Of a DNA stretch of 64,000 nucleotides, positions 39,297-47,804 are shown one piece after another. Within the stretch, counting starts at the first letter, position 1, and each line of letters opens with the position of its first letter. The stretch is from Magnetococcales bacterium (GTDB lineage Bacteria; Pseudomonadota; Magnetococcia; Magnetococcales; Magnetaquicoccaceae): positions 62,001 to 126,000 of the forward strand of contig JADFWP010000002.1 in the NCBI GenBank assembly GCA_015234115.1, in the 5' to 3' direction. The position numbers and the translations under genes are program-made. The notes under the pieces were generated by a model. The model saw only the letters and a list, made by a program, of their open reading frames with translations. It did not search any database and was not told where the DNA came from.

Positions 39297-39450
39297 ACCC
39301 TTTCGGGATCATGCGTTTTTGGCCCAAAGGTATCGCCTGCGGCCACCGGGGGGGTGATGCCGAAAAGTCTCAAGGGTTTGGCCTCTCTGGACCCCACCAG
39401 GGGCCAATGGCCCCTGGACCCTGCTGACCAACGATGCATCCCGAAAGGGT
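39297..39450. repeat. MITE/REP-like element: 13-bp terminal inverted repeats with internal perfect hairpin
   Basis: ACCCTTTCGGGAT (39297-39309) vs ATCCCGAAAGGGT (39438-39450); internal CCAGGGGCC-AAT-GGCCCCTGG (39397-39417). Confidence 0.6.
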
Positions 39451-39657
39451 GCTGGTTTGGCCGTCCGTCGATAAAATTCAGGTCATGTGTTATACGGCTG
39501 CATCTTGAACCGCTTGAGGAGGATGGCAGATGTCGGCAGTCCACGATGCCCTAATGGGCCGCGTTTCTGGCGCGACAGGATCACATCCGTGAACCCTATG
39601 TCCAGCCCCTCAGTTCAAGACAAACAATCACCTTCCCCCGTGATCGCTTGCAATAGA

Positions 39658-40320
39658 TTACATTTTTGGTTTCAACTCCACCCGCCGGTTAAGTGCCCGA
39701 CCCTCTTTGATGTCGTTGGAGGCGATGGGGTTGTGGAGTCCGAAGCCGACCGCAGTCAGTCGTTGTGTGTCAACGCCATGTTTAAGCAGATAGTTCAGCA
39801 CGGCAGTGGCGCGTCTCATCGCCAAGCCATCATTGTAGACAACGGTGCCAGTGCTATCCGTATGGCCATGAATCTCTATCAACACATTGGCGTTTCTTGT
39901 GTTGTTCAACACCGTGACCACTTCGTCCAAAATCGGGTAGGCCTTGGGATCAATGTCAGATTTGTCGAATTTGAAATGAAGATTCTTCAGAATCCAGCAT
40001 CCGTCGGCATCGACTTGAGCACCATACGGGGGGGATGGACATTTGTTTTCTTCTTTGGTTACGGGACCTGGGGTGTTGGACGGCTGGACTGGCACGTTGT
40101 CGCTGATGACATGAGTCTCTTTGGCCTTCTGACAAAAATAGCACTGTGTTCCCATGGTGGAGAGAACCTGTTTGCCGACTTGAGGATGCCATTGGATGTA
40201 ACCGTTGTTGGCTGTCCATCCTTCCTCTTGTTGTGCTGTCGTCGCGCATGCCGAGAGGCTCAAAACGAAAAGTAAGCCCACGACCAGCATGATGTTGCTT
40301 GCATATCTCGGATTTCTCAT
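39658..40320 (-). CDS. OmpA-family lipoprotein
   Basis: Lipobox-like LSLSACA; C-terminal OmpA motif VLIEIHGHTDSTG...NDGLAMRRATAVLNYLLKHGV...NRRVELKPK. Confidence 0.85.
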   Translation of the reverse strand: MRNPRYASNIMLVVGLLFVLSLSACATTAQQEEGWTANNGYIQWHPQVGKQVLSTMGTQCYFCQKAKETHVISDNVPVQPSNTPGPVTKEENKCPSPPYGAQVDADGCWILKNLHFKFDKSDIDPKAYPILDEVVTVLNNTRNANVLIEIHGHTDSTGTVVYNDGLAMRRATAVLNYLLKHGVDTQRLTAVGFGLHNPIASNDIKEGRALNRRVELKPKM

Positions 40321-40394
40321 AGTGATTCCTCGCAATTCAGAGTGAATGATGAATAATGTTTCTGGTATTGAGTAGTCGTCTTCCGCCCGTTGTT

Positions 40395-40597
40395 GCTGCC
40401 ACCAAAACCATCAAGAACCACCAGGATGATGTGCTCGATTGGTTCGTAAGTGGCCTGATCACCGGTTTGGTTGAGGGCTTCAACAGCCTGCTCCAGGCTG
40501 CCAAGGCGCGAAGCCGGAGTCTATCGCTCGGATACCAACTGCAATCACCATGGCCTGCCTCATCGCGGGCAAGTTAAACTTCTCCCTGCTCATGTGA
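40395..40597 (+). pseudogene. ISL3-family transposase C-terminal remnant (frameshifted)
   Basis: ATKTIKNHQDDVLDWFVSGLITGLVEGFNSLLQAAKAR, then in another frame TMACLIAGKLNFSLLM-stop. Confidence 0.65.
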
Positions 40598-40613
40598 AAC
40601 AGCGAAGAGCGTC

Positions 40614-40928
40614 TTACTTGATACGCATATCGTTCTTGACGGATGATACGCCGCCTACGCCCTGTGCCACAGCAATCGCCTTTTTCGCTTCGGCCTGTGA
40701 ACTCACGAAGCCACTCAGTTGAACCACTCCCTTGAAAGTTTCGACGTTGATTTCGGCGACTTTCAGCATAGGATGATCAAGTATGGCGGTCTTCACTTTG
40801 GCGGTGATGACGCTATCGTCAAAGTATTCTCCAGTGCCTTCTTGTGTCATTGTGGCAGCACAGCCGACCATGTACAGCATCGAAACGGCACAAAAGAACA
40901 CTGAAGCAAATTTTCCTGATTTTTTCAT
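40614..40928 (-). CDS. BON-domain lipoprotein
   Basis: MKKSGKFASVFFCAVSMLYMVGCAA lipobox; DDSVITAKVKTAILDHPMLKVAEINVETFKGVVQLSGFV BON. Confidence 0.85.
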   Translation of the reverse strand: MKKSGKFASVFFCAVSMLYMVGCAATMTQEGTGEYFDDSVITAKVKTAILDHPMLKVAEINVETFKGVVQLSGFVSSQAEAKKAIAVAQGVGGVSSVKNDMRIK

Positions 40929-41065
40929 GATAAACACACTCCCGACACAAACTGAAACATGCATTTCTTACTTTCAGGCCATGCCGATAAAACCGGCATC
41001 AACATCGCAGTCAAAGAACACGACTGCACTCCCGGTCCAGCGACCGACTCACATTGCTTTGCCCG

Positions 41066-41152
41066 CATGCCAGGCGGGGTAGAGAAGCCGTGAATGAGAT
41101 GGACGTGCTTTCGAGCTTCCAAGGCATTCTGTGCCACGATCACTGGTCACCG
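41066..41152 (+). pseudogene. IS66-family transposase fragment
   Basis: Unannotated frame reads HARRGREAVNEMDVLSSFQGILCHDHWSP, resembling the IS66 Tnp core (RG..AMD..G.L..F.G...HDHW.PY). Confidence 0.5.
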
Positions 41153-41284
41153 GAGCAGACGTGGCGGGATCGTTCGCAAAGGCTGGCATGATGCTGACAG
41201 TTCCTGAAAGGACCGCATCGACGAATGAGATTGCATCTGTTAATTTCTCATTCCTATTTTAAAGTCCTGGATTGCGACTCAGCA

Positions 41285-41824
41285 TTATAATTCAAGAGCC
41301 TCAGTTGTTCCATGATGATCAAACGAGGACATACCCGAAGTCTCCAGCAGTTCCCGCGCACGGAAGATATCCTGCTCGCCGCCATGCACGACGAGCATGA
41401 ATTTGTCTGCCTTCAACGCGGTTTCGTAGCGCAGCACCGAGTCTTTGGGAATTCCCAACGAAAACATCGCACCGACAAAGGCACTAACACCACCGACCAC
41501 TGCCGCGCCCTCCAGACCGCCAAAGATCGTGGCCGCAACCGGGCCAAGAATGATCAAATGGCCCAACAACGGGACGAATAACATCGAAGATCCGAATAAA
41601 ATCCCCATCAATCCGCCCCACAATGCGCCAAACTTGCCGAAGACCATTGCGCGATCACCGGCATTCAGGAAACCAACCACATGTTCCTCCATGTGGTATT
41701 CACGACCGATGATAGAGATTTTCTTCATGTCGAATCCGGCGTGTTGCAACTCCTTTACGGCGGCTTCTGCCTGATTGTGTTCGTCATAAATGGCAACAGC
41801 GAATTTGGGTGTGGGCATATTCAT
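41285..41824 (-). CDS. General stress protein 17M-like / DUF1269-like membrane protein
   Basis: FAVAIYDEHNQAEAAVKELQHAGFDMKKISIIGRE; Gly-rich TM hairpins; C-terminal KFMLVVHGGEQD. Confidence 0.7.
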   Translation of the reverse strand: MNMPTPKFAVAIYDEHNQAEAAVKELQHAGFDMKKISIIGREYHMEEHVVGFLNAGDRAMVFGKFGALWGGLMGILFGSSMLFVPLLGHLIILGPVAATIFGGLEGAAVVGGVSAFVGAMFSLGIPKDSVLRYETALKADKFMLVVHGGEQDIFRARELLETSGMSSFDHHGTTEALEL

Positions 41825-42588
41825 GATGTGATCCTTGGTTGGGTTGATGCAATCGGTGCATCAAGCACCGCTGCCAAAGCGAATACCGTTGATTCAAAGT
41901 GCATTGTACCGAACTCCAGTACAACCAAAATGCAATCCCCTTATATGTTATTAAAATTAAAGCAAATTTAGTGCCATTGCAAAATTGATTGGTTGACTCT
42001 GCCAGTCAATCACTCATCAAAACTTAATGATCTGATTGATATATAATAAAATTAAATATTCAGTAAAAAAATAAATACCGGCACAAGAAAATCAATTCTT
42101 CTGCAGAATCGTGACACAACCCAATAATTTAAACAAAAAACGCTTTTCTCTGACCAGCTTGAACGGGTTTTACATCACTGAGTTTGGAATATGTGATAGT
42201 ATGAAGCAATATGTTTCAAATTTGACTTGAAACAGGAATACATTTGCAAATATTTGCAATCTTGCCGAGTTCAACATAACGCGATGACGTGGAACGCTAA
42301 AGGCTGAGAGAGTGGAAGGTCAGACGGTAATCCAAACCAATACGACCTGACGATGATTTTTGTTAAAAACACCAGACAATCAATTATAAATATATTGGTA
42401 TTTATAAATAAAAATTTAGAAATGCGCAGGAAGATAACCTGTTTGTATGGGGTGTCGGATTCAACAAGATGGCATTCTGTGCCCTGGGAAGTCCGATGTC
42501 CTCCCTTGATTTCAGGGGGATTGGGGTCTATTCTGGGTTGCGAAAATGGCCATCCCATCCAGAAACCAACCCCATCCACCTTGCACGC

Positions 42589-43587
42589 ATGCTCCACTTT
42601 GAATGGCCCTGGATGTTTCTGCTCCTGCCCTTGCCGTGGCTGGTGCGACGCTTTGTCAAACCGGTGCATCAGCCGCCGGAAGCGGTTCTGGAAATTGCCT
42701 GCATCGCAGACTTCGAGGATTGTTTCATCTCTGCCCCCCGGCGCGCTTCCCGTTCCGGTCGCGGCGCGTGGATCATGGCCATGCTGGCCTGGGTGCTGCT
42801 GATCGCGGCGGCGGCCCGACCGGCCTGGCTCGGAGAACCCATCGATCTTCCGGCCAGTGGTCGGGATCTGATGCTGGCCGTGGATCTCTCCGGCAGCATG
42901 CAAACCAAGGATTTCCGACTCAACGATCAACCCATCGACCGGCTCACCGTGGCCAAACAGGTGGCAGCCGATTTCATCCGCCGTCGGGTTGGGGATCGGG
43001 TGGGGTTGATTCTGTTTGGCCTCAACGCCTATCTGCAAGCGCCTCTGACCCTGGATCGCGAAACCACGGCCCATCTGCTGGAAGAGGCGGTCATCGGACT
43101 GGCTGGCAAAGAGACCGCCATCGGCGAGGCCATTGGACTGGCGGTGAAGAAATTCCGGACCGGCCCCAAAAACAGCCGCGCCCTGATCCTGCTCACCGAT
43201 GGCGCCAACACCGCAGGCGTGGTGGCGCCCCTCAAGGCGGCCGAAATGGCCGCCGAAGAGGGGATCCGGATCTATGCAATCGGCGTTGGCGCGGACGAAA
43301 TGACCCTGCGCACCCTCTTTGGCACCCAGAAGGTCAATCCCTCCACCGACCTCGATGAAACCACCCTCACCCGGATGGCCGAACTGACCCATGGCCGCTA
43401 CTTCCGGGCCAAAGAGACCGCCCGGCTGGAGGAGATCTATCGCCTGATCGATGAACTCGAACCGGTGGTCCGTGAACAACAGACCCATCGTCCCATTCGC
43501 GCGCTCTATTTCTGGCTGCTGGCCCCGGCCCTGCTGTTGGCCGTCGTGCTGCTCGCAACCCACAACCGCAAGAGGCGGGGCCGATGA
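42589..43587 (+). CDS. BatA-like VWA domain membrane protein
   Basis: LMLAVDLSGSMQTKDF MIDAS, RALILLTDGANTAG; flanking TMs. Confidence 0.88.
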   Translation: MLHFEWPWMFLLLPLPWLVRRFVKPVHQPPEAVLEIACIADFEDCFISAPRRASRSGRGAWIMAMLAWVLLIAAAARPAWLGEPIDLPASGRDLMLAVDLSGSMQTKDFRLNDQPIDRLTVAKQVAADFIRRRVGDRVGLILFGLNAYLQAPLTLDRETTAHLLEEAVIGLAGKETAIGEAIGLAVKKFRTGPKNSRALILLTDGANTAGVVAPLKAAEMAAEEGIRIYAIGVGADEMTLRTLFGTQKVNPSTDLDETTLTRMAELTHGRYFRAKETARLEEIYRLIDELEPVVREQQTHRPIRALYFWLLAPALLLAVVLLATHNRKRRGR

Positions 43588-45407
43588 TCGAAAATTTTCA
43601 TTGGCTGCGTCCCTGGTGGCTGCTGGCCATACCGCTGCTGCTTCCCCTCTGGGTGCTGCTCCGGCGTCACACTGGCGCGGGAAATGACTGGCATCGGGTC
43701 TGCGATCCCCACCTGCTCCCTGCCCTGTTGCGTCGGGTCGATGCGGTCCGCAGCAACCGACGCAGCCCACTGCTGATCACGTTCACCGTTGCGCTCACCC
43801 TTCTGGCCCTGGCCGGTCCGGTCTGGCAGAAACTCCCCCAACCGGTCTATCAGAAACAGACCCCCCTGGTGATGATTCTCGATCTCTCGCTTTCCATGGA
43901 GGCCACGGACCTCAAGCCCAGCCGACTGGAACGGGCCAGATTGAAAATCGCCGATCTGCTGCAAAAACGGCGCGAAGGGACCACGGCATTGATCGTTTTT
44001 TCTGGCGAGGCCTTTGCCGTCACGCCATTGACTTCGGATACCGAGACCATCCGCGCCCAGCTTCAGGCCCTTTCGACCGAACTCATGCCCGCTCCCGGCA
44101 GCCATCCGGAGCTGGGCATCGCCCTGGCCCAACGGATGCTCGCCCAGGCCGGATATGCCCGAGGGATGGCCCTGTTGATCACCGATGGTCAGCTTTCGGC
44201 CAGCACACGGGAGCAGACACGTCAGTTTTACCAGCAAGGTCATCGGCTTGCGGTGCTGGCCGTGGGAACCGCCGAGGGGGGACCGATTCCACGCCCATCC
44301 GGGGGATTCGTCCAGGATGCCCAGGGAGCGATCGTCATTCCGCGCCTCGACGAAGCGCCGTTGCGCATCCTGGCCCAGGAGGGAGGAGGACGCTACGCCC
44401 GTCTGACCACCGATGAAAGCGATCTGGAACACCTGCTGGCCGATGAGGCTGCCGGTCCGCTCGACGCCCCCCCCCAACAAACCACCCTGACCGCCGATCT
44501 CTGGCACGAGGAGGGACCATGGCTGCTGCTGCTGGTGATTCCGCTGGCCGCCCTGGGATTCCGACGCGGGGTGCTGGCCTGGTGGCTGGTGTTGGCATGG
44601 ACTCAATCGGCCTCGGCCCTGGAATGGGGTTCTCCCTGGCAACGCCCGGATCAGCAAGGGGCCGAGCAATGGGCGGCGGCCGATCCCAATGCCGCCGCGC
44701 AACTTTTTACCGATCCGGCCTGGAAAGCGGCGGCGCTCTATCGTGCCGGACGCTTCGAAGAGTCGCTGCACGCCCTGGAACCCCTGGATCATGCTGATGC
44801 CTGGTACAACCGGGGCAATGCCCTGGCGCAGCTCAACCGGTTGGAGGAAGCCGTGCGAGCCTATGACGAAGCCCTGAAACGCGATCCCCAACACGCCGAC
44901 GCCCGCCACAATCGGGAACTGGTCCAAAAACAGCACCAGCCGCCGGAACCACCCCCTGAAAAGCAGTCCAAGCCTGCCGATTCTTCCGATCCTGCGGATC
45001 AGAAGGAGGACCGGAAGGATGGAGAAAAGAGCGCGTCAACCGCTCCCAAATCGGATCAGGATAAAAAAGAGGAACAGGAAGGGAAAAAGGGCAAAGAGGA
45101 AAAAACGCCTTCCGAAGGCGCCAAAAGCGAGCGGAATCGGGAAAAAGGCGAGCCGGAACCGGCTGCCAAAGATACGAAAAATCAATTATCGAAAGAGAGT
45201 CAGGCGGCTCCAGACGCTTCCCCTCCTGCCGGGACAAAATCCTCCCCACCGGTCGCTGCCGAAGCGGAAGAGCGGGATGAAGCCAAACAGGCAGAGGAAC
45301 AATGGCTGCGGCGCATTCCAGACGATCCGGGTGGGTTGTTGCGACGAAAATTTCTCTATCAATACCAGAGGCTTGGAAAATCACGCCCGGAGTCTGAACC
45401 ATGGTGA
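43584..45407 (+). CDS. BatB-BatC-like fusion: VWA domain + TPR + charged tail
   Basis: LVMILDLSLSMEATDLKPSR MIDAS, MALLITDGQLS, TPR AWYNRGNALAQLNRLEEAVRAYDEALKRDPQHADARHN; ATGA overlap with previous gene. Confidence 0.88.
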   Translation: MIENFHWLRPWWLLAIPLLLPLWVLLRRHTGAGNDWHRVCDPHLLPALLRRVDAVRSNRRSPLLITFTVALTLLALAGPVWQKLPQPVYQKQTPLVMILDLSLSMEATDLKPSRLERARLKIADLLQKRREGTTALIVFSGEAFAVTPLTSDTETIRAQLQALSTELMPAPGSHPELGIALAQRMLAQAGYARGMALLITDGQLSASTREQTRQFYQQGHRLAVLAVGTAEGGPIPRPSGGFVQDAQGAIVIPRLDEAPLRILAQEGGGRYARLTTDESDLEHLLADEAAGPLDAPPQQTTLTADLWHEEGPWLLLLVIPLAALGFRRGVLAWWLVLAWTQSASALEWGSPWQRPDQQGAEQWAAADPNAAAQLFTDPAWKAAALYRAGRFEESLHALEPLDHADAWYNRGNALAQLNRLEEAVRAYDEALKRDPQHADARHNRELVQKQHQPPEPPPEKQSKPADSSDPADQKEDRKDGEKSASTAPKSDQDKKEEQEGKKGKEEKTPSEGAKSERNREKGEPEPAAKDTKNQLSKESQAAPDASPPAGTKSSPPVAAEAEERDEAKQAEEQWLRRIPDDPGGLLRRKFLYQYQRLGKSRPESEPW

Positions 45408-47245
45408 CCCCCTGCAAACCCCTGACCGTGTTCTTTTGTCTGCTGGGTCTCTGGCTGGGAAGCGGCGTACTGGAAGCCGCCGAAATCCAGGTGCGCGCCT
45501 CCCGTGATCCGGTGGTGCAGAGCGAATCCTTCGCGCTGATCTTTTCCACTGCCGAAAGTCCCGATGCCGAACCGGATTTCAGCCCGCTTGCCAAAGAGTT
45601 CGAAATTCTCGACCAGGGCAAGAGCAGCAATTTCCAGTTTCTCAATGGTCACAAAAGCCACTCCATCACCTGGAGGCTGGAGTTGATGCCCAAGCGCAGC
45701 GGCGAAATCGTGATTCCGGTCATCTCCTTTGGCAAGGATCACAGCACGCCTTTGACCGTGAACATTCTTCCCGCCGGAGGGCAAACCACCCGCAAGAACC
45801 GCTCCGAGCAAACCGAGTCCGGACTGTTGGTCGAGGCGGAGGTGAGCAATCCCGCGCCCCATCTGCTGGAGCAGCTCCTGCTGACCGTGCGTTTCCTGAA
45901 TGCCGTGCCCATTGCCGGGGCCAGCATGCCGGATCCCACCCTGGAATCCGGGGATGCGATCATCGAAAAGCTCGGTGCCGACCAGGCCTACGAGCGCGAA
46001 CGCCAGGGAGAACGCTATCTGGTTTCGGAACGGCGTTACGCCCTGTTTCCGCAACGCAGCGGGCCATTGGTGATCGCGGCCATCCCGGTGACCGTGCAAC
46101 TGCCCGGTCAGGGAGGAGGAAGCAATCTGTTGAAGGAACTCCTCAACGATCCGTTCTTCAAGAATCTGCCCCTGGGTCCGGGCCGACCCGGCCGCACGAT
46201 CCGACTCGCCACCGAACCGATCCGGCTGGAGACCAAACCCCAGCCCGCGAACTGGCAGGGTGCCTGGCTTCCGGCCCATCGGCTGATTCTGGAAGAGAAA
46301 TGGAATCCCGATCCCCCCCGTTTCCAGGTGGGCGAGCCGATCACCCGCACCCTGACGCTGATCGCCGATGGCCTGACCTCGGCGCATCTGGCGGATATTC
46401 CTCTGAAAAACCCGGATGGCATCAAGCTCTATCCCGACCGGCCATTGCTGGAAAATCAAAAAGAGCACACCGGAATCATCGGCAAGCGGCAGGAGAAGAT
46501 CGCCCTGATTCCCACCGCACCGGGTGAAGTGACCCTGCCGGCAATCGAAATTCCCTGGTGGAACATCGATCGGCAACAGCCGGACACCGCGCGCCTGCCG
46601 GAACGACGGGTGACGGTGCTGCCCGCTCCGGCCTCGGCCACCGGCCCATCATCCACGCCCGCCCCCGCCCCGGCGGTCAACTCCGCCGTCACACCCCCGG
46701 TGCCTGCCGCCGATGCCCCACTGCCCGCCGGAGCGGAGCCGACCCGACAACCCGCGCCGCCCGTTGCCGCCACCACACCCGCACCGCCCCCCCCGGATGC
46801 CGCAACCGCCGGAATCTGGCCATGGGTGGCCCTGGCATTGGGTACGGGCTGGTTGGGAACCGGCCTGCTCTGGTGGTATCGCATGTATCGCCAGCGTACA
46901 ATAAAGGTAACGAGTACACCCGTCGGCAAGCCGGATGAAACGCTGCCGGTATCGCGTGAAACGGAAGAGGCGTTGCAGCGCGCCTGCCGGAACCATGATC
47001 CGGTCGCGGCCCGGACCGCCCTGATGGCTCTGCCGGATTGGATGCGTTCCACTGCGCTGGTTGCAGAAATGGCACGATTGAACGCCGCGCTTTACGGTCG
47101 CACGCCCAGCTCCTGGCATGGGGAGAGTCTCTGGGCGGCCTATCGTTCGGTGCGGGATGCTCACCCACGCGCCTCCAGGATGCGTTTCCCGACCGTGCCG
47201 ACCTCGCCGACCTCGCCGACCCTGCCCCCATTGTATCCCTCATGA
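45401..47245 (+). CDS. BatD-like protein
   Basis: Signal peptide; EIQVRASRDPVVQSESFALIF; VEAEVSNPAPHLLEQLLLTVRFL; C-terminal TM; operon context. Confidence 0.85.
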   Translation: MVTPCKPLTVFFCLLGLWLGSGVLEAAEIQVRASRDPVVQSESFALIFSTAESPDAEPDFSPLAKEFEILDQGKSSNFQFLNGHKSHSITWRLELMPKRSGEIVIPVISFGKDHSTPLTVNILPAGGQTTRKNRSEQTESGLLVEAEVSNPAPHLLEQLLLTVRFLNAVPIAGASMPDPTLESGDAIIEKLGADQAYERERQGERYLVSERRYALFPQRSGPLVIAAIPVTVQLPGQGGGSNLLKELLNDPFFKNLPLGPGRPGRTIRLATEPIRLETKPQPANWQGAWLPAHRLILEEKWNPDPPRFQVGEPITRTLTLIADGLTSAHLADIPLKNPDGIKLYPDRPLLENQKEHTGIIGKRQEKIALIPTAPGEVTLPAIEIPWWNIDRQQPDTARLPERRVTVLPAPASATGPSSTPAPAPAVNSAVTPPVPAADAPLPAGAEPTRQPAPPVAATTPAPPPPDAATAGIWPWVALALGTGWLGTGLLWWYRMYRQRTIKVTSTPVGKPDETLPVSRETEEALQRACRNHDPVAARTALMALPDWMRSTALVAEMARLNAALYGRTPSSWHGESLWAAYRSVRDAHPRASRMRFPTVPTSPTSPTLPPLYPS

Positions 47246-47751
47246 TGATGCAGAGAACGCCCCATTTTCCCCCTGAAAATGGGATTCTGACTTACAATAA
47301 TTCAATTATCGTAAGTCAGAATCGCCCCTGCTGGCAATTGCGCGCCCCAAACACCCCCTCTACCCCATCTACCCCCTCCCTCCCCGCTCCCAACGCCACC
47401 CCTGCGCTCCATGAACCGGAACCGGAAAACCCTCTCCGTTGCACCGCGTGCAAACAAATAATCACCTATCCTTCCCAACGCATCGCCGTTCAGTCGAGCC
47501 ATACCCATACTTTCTTCAATCCGCATGGCGTCCTGTTCGAAATCGGCTGCTTTCGTCATGCACCCGGCTGCTTCACCGCCGGTCTGCCCTCGCTGGAGTT
47601 CACCTGGTTTTCAGGATATGCCTGGAGCCTGGCCGGATGTCTCCAATGCCAAAGGCACTTGGGATGGCAGTTTCAAAAGTTGTCCGCCGACCCCTTTTTT
47701 GCCCTGATTCTCAATCGGCTTGGTGTTGCATTCACTCCGAAAAGATCGTAA
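47242..47751 (+). CDS. CULT-domain protein (cereblon-like thalidomide-binding fold)
   Basis: RCTACKQIITYPSQRIAVQSSHTHTFFNPHGVLFEIGCFRHAPGC...EFTWFSGYAWSLAGCLQCQRHLGWQF...FFALILNRL: CxxC..CxxC zinc site and W-x5-W-x13-W-x-F aromatic cage. ATG 47242 overlaps batD stop (alternative TTG 47338). Confidence 0.85.
   Translation: MMMQRTPHFPPENGILTYNNSIIVSQNRPCWQLRAPNTPSTPSTPSLPAPNATPALHEPEPENPLRCTACKQIITYPSQRIAVQSSHTHTFFNPHGVLFEIGCFRHAPGCFTAGLPSLEFTWFSGYAWSLAGCLQCQRHLGWQFQKLSADPFFALILNRLGVAFTPKRS
47261..47283. repeat. Perfect hairpin CCCATTTTC-CCCCT-GAAAATGGG
   Basis: Direct reading. Confidence 0.9.
47283..47323. repeat. 41-bp near-perfect palindrome GATTCTGACTTACAATAATTCAATTATCGTAAGTCAGAATC
   Basis: Arms match except one base pair and the central base. 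Confidence 0.95.
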
Positions 47752-47804
47752 ACTGAAGCAACCCATGAACCGAAAACAAAAAACATCTCAGGAACGAGCC
47801 GATC

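Noticed and set aside
39487-40275. 262-aa plus-strand ORF
   Set aside because: Antisense to the OmpA lipoprotein, no motifs.
42271-43770. 499-aa minus-strand ORF
   Set aside because: Mostly antisense to batA; extends into AT-rich spacer with no coding character.
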